From the NCBI GenBank assembly GCA_963734815.1, contig CAVTIH010000003.1, positions 124,001 to 188,000 of the forward strand: a DNA stretch of 64,000 nt, given 5' to 3'. Of the stretch, positions 61,556-64,000 are shown piece after piece; within the stretch, counting starts at the first letter, position 1; every line of letters starts with the position of its first letter. The notes under the pieces are model-generated. The model did no database searches and had not been told where the DNA came from. It worked only from the letters and a program-made list of their open reading frames with translations. The position numbers and the translations under genes are program-made. The DNA is from Palsa-744 sp963734815 (lineage in GTDB: Bacteria; Actinomycetota; Thermoleophilia; Solirubrobacterales; Solirubrobacteraceae).

Positions 61556-63280
61556 TCACGCCGCCTTGCGCAGCTCGCGCGCGTGGCGGCGCGCCGAGGC
61601 GTCGCGCTCGGGGGCGCCCAACATCCGTACCAGCTCGCTGAGCACCTCCGGCTCGCCCAACCGCTCCACCCGCGTGCGGGTGCTGCCCGCTGCGGCGTCC
61701 TTGACGACGGTGAAGTGGCGCGCGGCGAGCGAGGCGATTTGGGGCAGGTGGGTGATGCACAGCACCTGGCGCGTGCCCGCCAGCTCGCGCAGCCGCTCCC
61801 CCACCGCGCGTGCGGTGTGCCCGCCGATGCCGGCGTCCACCTCGTCGAACACGAGCGTCGCCTCCAAGCCGCTGTTGGCGACCGTCATCAGCGCCAGCAT
61901 CACGCGCGAGAGCTCGCCCCCGGAGGCGATCTCCCGCAGCGGCGCGGCGGGGACGCCGGGGTTGGGGGCGATCGTCAGCTCGACGGCGTCCCCGCCGGCG
62001 GGGCCGACCTCGCGCGGGGAGAGCTCCACCGTGAAGGCCGCGTCGGGCATCGCCAACGCGGCGAGCTGCTCGCGCACCGCCTCGCCCAGGCGCGGCGCGG
62101 CGGCCTCGCGCGCGGCGCGCACCTCCGCGGCGCGGGTCTCCAGCACGGCCCGCGCGGCCTGCAGGCGCCCACCGACCTCCTCCATCGCCACGGCCGCCCC
62201 CACCAGCTGCTCGCGTCGCTCGCGTGCGCGCTCGGCGTGCTCCAGCACCGTGGCCACGGTGGGGCCGTGCTTGCGTAGCAGACGCTCCAACGCCGCGAGT
62301 CGCTCTTCGACCGCCTGCAGCCCACGCGCCGCGTGATCGCCGGTCTCCCCCGCGCCCGCCGCCTCCCCCTCCAGCCGCTCGCCGTAGTCACGCAGCTCAC
62401 CGGCGAGATCCCCCGCCTCGATCGCCAGGGCGCGGGCGCGCTCGCCGAGCGCGTCGAGCGCCGGATCGACGCCCGCGAGGGCATCCAGGCGCGCGGCGGC
62501 GCCAGCGCTCAGCGCCATCGCCCCGGGCGCGTCGGAGCCCCCGTCGTAGCCCTGCCCCCCGGCGAGCGCTTCGGTGGCCCCGCCGGCGGCGGCGAGCAGC
62601 GCGTCGAGGCAGCGCAGCCGCTCGCGCTCGGCGCGCAGCTGCTCCTGTTCGCCCTCCTGTGGGGCAAGCGCGTCGATCTCCCCCAGCTCGTGTTCGAGCA
62701 GGTCGAGCTCGCGCTCACGTGCGCTGTCCAGCTCGCCCAAGCCCTCCAACTGCTCGACCAGCTCCCGCACCTCGCGATATGCAACCGCGCAGGCAGCCCG
62801 CCGGATGGTCTGCGCGGGTCCGCAGAAACCGTCGAGGATCTCCCGTTGCGCGGCGGCGAGCGTGAGCTTGCGGTGCTCGTGCTGGCCGTAGAAGGAGAGC
62901 AGCGCCTCCCCGATCCTGCGCAGATCGCCAACCGCGATGGTCCGGCCGTTCAAGTATGCGCGGGTGCGTCCATCGGCGCCCACACGCCGCGCCAATACCA
63001 CCTCCTCGGCGTCCTGCGCCAGCAGCTCCCCGTACTCGCCCTCGCGCAACTGCACCAGCAGCGCCGGGGATGGCGCAAACGCGCCCTCGACATACGCCTC
63101 GCCGGCACCGGGCCGTACGATGCCGGTCCGCGCGCGCCCCCCGAGCAGCAGATCGAGCGCGTGCGCGAGCACCGTCTTGCCGGCTCCGGTCTCGCCCGTG
63201 AGCACGTTCAGACCCGGCGCCAGCTCCAGCTCGGCCCGCTCGATCAACAGCAGATTCTCGACACGCAGTTCTTGCAGCAC
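61556..63280 (-). CDS. recN: DNA repair protein RecN
   Basis: 574 aa from GTG 63280 (VLQELRVENLLLIERAELEL). SMC-like ATPase: Walker A TGETGAGKTVLAHAL (about 29-43), coiled-coil arms, and signature/Walker B EIASGGELSRVMLALM and TLVFDEVDAGIGG near 465-500. Ala/Gly-rich insertion (GGQGYDGGSDAPGAMALS) in the coiled-coil region. The longer ORF upstream (to 63481) overlaps the divergent GGDEF-like gene and is spurious. Confidence 0.95.
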   Translation of the reverse strand: MLQELRVENLLLIERAELELAPGLNVLTGETGAGKTVLAHALDLLLGGRARTGIVRPGAGEAYVEGAFAPSPALLVQLREGEYGELLAQDAEEVVLARRVGADGRTRAYLNGRTIAVGDLRRIGEALLSFYGQHEHRKLTLAAAQREILDGFCGPAQTIRRAACAVAYREVRELVEQLEGLGELDSARERELDLLEHELGEIDALAPQEGEQEQLRAERERLRCLDALLAAAGGATEALAGGQGYDGGSDAPGAMALSAGAAARLDALAGVDPALDALGERARALAIEAGDLAGELRDYGERLEGEAAGAGETGDHAARGLQAVEERLAALERLLRKHGPTVATVLEHAERARERREQLVGAAVAMEEVGGRLQAARAVLETRAAEVRAAREAAAPRLGEAVREQLAALAMPDAAFTVELSPREVGPAGGDAVELTIAPNPGVPAAPLREIASGGELSRVMLALMTVANSGLEATLVFDEVDAGIGGHTARAVGERLRELAGTRQVLCITHLPQIASLAARHFTVVKDAAAGSTRTRVERLGEPEVLSELVRMLGAPERDASARRHARELRKAA

Positions 63281-63403
63281 ACGTGCAGGTGTATCAGCGG
63301 GCACCGACGGACTGCCGGCGCGGCGGCGAACGGCCCGCGTGAGGCCAGCCCGTAGACTTGCGTTGATTGGGCAACGTGGTTGCCCTCTCCCCACGCATAT
63401 CGC

Positions 63404-63913
63404 ATGGTCGCCCGCGAGATCAGTGACACCGAGCGCCCCCCGCGGGGTTCGATCGAGCTCCTCTCTGAGGGCGCGCTGCACGAGCGCCTAGAGGAGGAGG
63501 TCAACCGCGCGGCCCGCCACGGCACCGCGCTCAGCTGCCTGCTGCTCGACATCGTGGGTCTGCCGGCGTTGCACCACGCCCACGACGAGCTGCTGGTCGA
63601 GCAGGTGTTTGCGTATGTGGAGCTCGCGCTGCGCCGCGAGCTGCGCCGCTTCGACCGCGTCGGGCGTCCCTCCGAGGGCGAACTGCTCGTGGTGCTCCCC
63701 GGCGCCGACCTGCCGCGCGGGGAGCTCGTCGCGCGGCGGATCCTTGTGCGTCTGCGCTCGATCAAGCTGGAATCCTCGGGCCAGCGCCGCCCGCTGGTGG
63801 TTGCGGTCGGCCTCGCGCCATGGCGCGCCGGGATGAGCGCGGGCACGCTGCTCGGCGATGCGCGCAGGGCGGCTCAGCTCGAGCGCTCCGAGAACGGCCG
63901 GCCGCCCGGATAA
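63404..63913 (+). CDS. Degenerate GGDEF-like protein
   Basis: 169 aa from ATG 63404. Reads like a diguanylate-cyclase fold (ALSCLLLDIVGLPALHHAHD, LVEQVFAYVELALRRELRRF, RVGRPSEGELLVVLPGADL), but the GGDEF signature is replaced by PSEGEL, so it is probably inactive and may bind GTP or act structurally. Divergent from recN. Confidence 0.75.
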   Translation: MVAREISDTERPPRGSIELLSEGALHERLEEEVNRAARHGTALSCLLLDIVGLPALHHAHDELLVEQVFAYVELALRRELRRFDRVGRPSEGELLVVLPGADLPRGELVARRILVRLRSIKLESSGQRRPLVVAVGLAPWRAGMSAGTLLGDARRAAQLERSENGRPPG

Positions 63914-63922
63914 GTTTCCCGG

Positions 63923-64000
63923 ATGCTCTCCGGCTCTGAGTTGTGGCTTTTGCGCCTGATGGCCGACCGCGGCCTCGCGCTGCTCGACGCCACGACGCTG
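63923..64000 (+). CDS. Truncated gene at window end
   Basis: ATG 63923 opens a frame of 26 codons to the window edge (MLSGSELWLLRLMADRGLAL...). It cannot be identified. It begins 9 nt after the stop of the GGDEF-like gene. Confidence 0.5.
   Translation, partial: MLSGSELWLLRLMADRGLALLDATTL

Overview
The window is a GC-rich bacterial chromosome segment. Its gene families (F420/LLM oxidoreductase, SecD-SecF fusion, CysO/ThrC pair, PdxS/PdxT, degenerate GGDEF beside RecN, frequent apparently leaderless starts with a TANNNT box 6-8 nt upstream) suggest Actinomycetota, most likely class Thermoleophilia (Solirubrobacterales-like). That placement is inference; no rRNA is present.

Layout. 1-1365: the 3' part of a group II intron (maturase ORF plus ribozyme domains V/VI), then a small ORF and a hairpin. 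1386-6750: tRNA-Arg(CCG) with a decayed tyrosine integrase at its 3' side, then an accessory island of small toxin-antitoxin-like modules: a HEPN protein, a RelE-like/DUF2283 pair, two HTH regulators with partners, a transposase relic, and an HTH/nucleotidyltransferase pair. 6894-11853: SpoU methyltransferase, CtaG, a MoaD/CysO-threonine synthase pair and a diacylglycerol-kinase-like enzyme. 12006-23858 (minus): a long cluster yebC, cytidylyltransferase, ruvC, ruvA, ruvB, PAS/zinc protein, secDF, membrane protein, recJ, rel (DNA repair, protein export, stringent response). 23984-38700: phosphohexomutase, MBL hydrolase, an uncharacterised PD-(D/E)XK-like protein, pdxT/pdxS, RpiR regulator, acetoacetyl-CoA synthetase, class V aminotransferase, GT39 mannosyltransferase-like protein, Ppx/GppA and an NTF2-like protein. 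38857-42028: uncharacterised accessory genes followed by a 1.4-kb single-gene Fic island bounded by a perfect 50-bp direct repeat of the tRNA-Met 3' half. 42168-51275: SDR, LLM oxidoreductase, glycosyltransferase, tRNA-Asn, HNH protein, dnaG, dgt, recO. 51690-55826: two tandem atypical LuxR regulators and a large secreted coiled-coil protein. 56011-64000: glutaredoxin, fpg, xerD, M20 peptidase, pyrG, recN, a degenerate GGDEF protein and a truncated last gene.

The most unusual signals are not genes. (i) Three contiguous perfect 24-bp palindromes at 29512-29583 share a GCATGC centre, while their arms differ and remain self-complementary. (ii) A family of hairpin repeats lies inside or across coding genes (acsA/AACS start, recO middle, M20 peptidase stop codon), read in different frames, like a coding-invading palindromic element. 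(iii) Many housekeeping enzymes carry lineage-specific low-complexity insertions, several of them coinciding with GC-rich palindromes. Other candidates are the HTH plus degenerate nucleotidyltransferase fused protein paired with an intact nucleotidyltransferase, and the tRNA-bounded Fic island with its own repeated operator.
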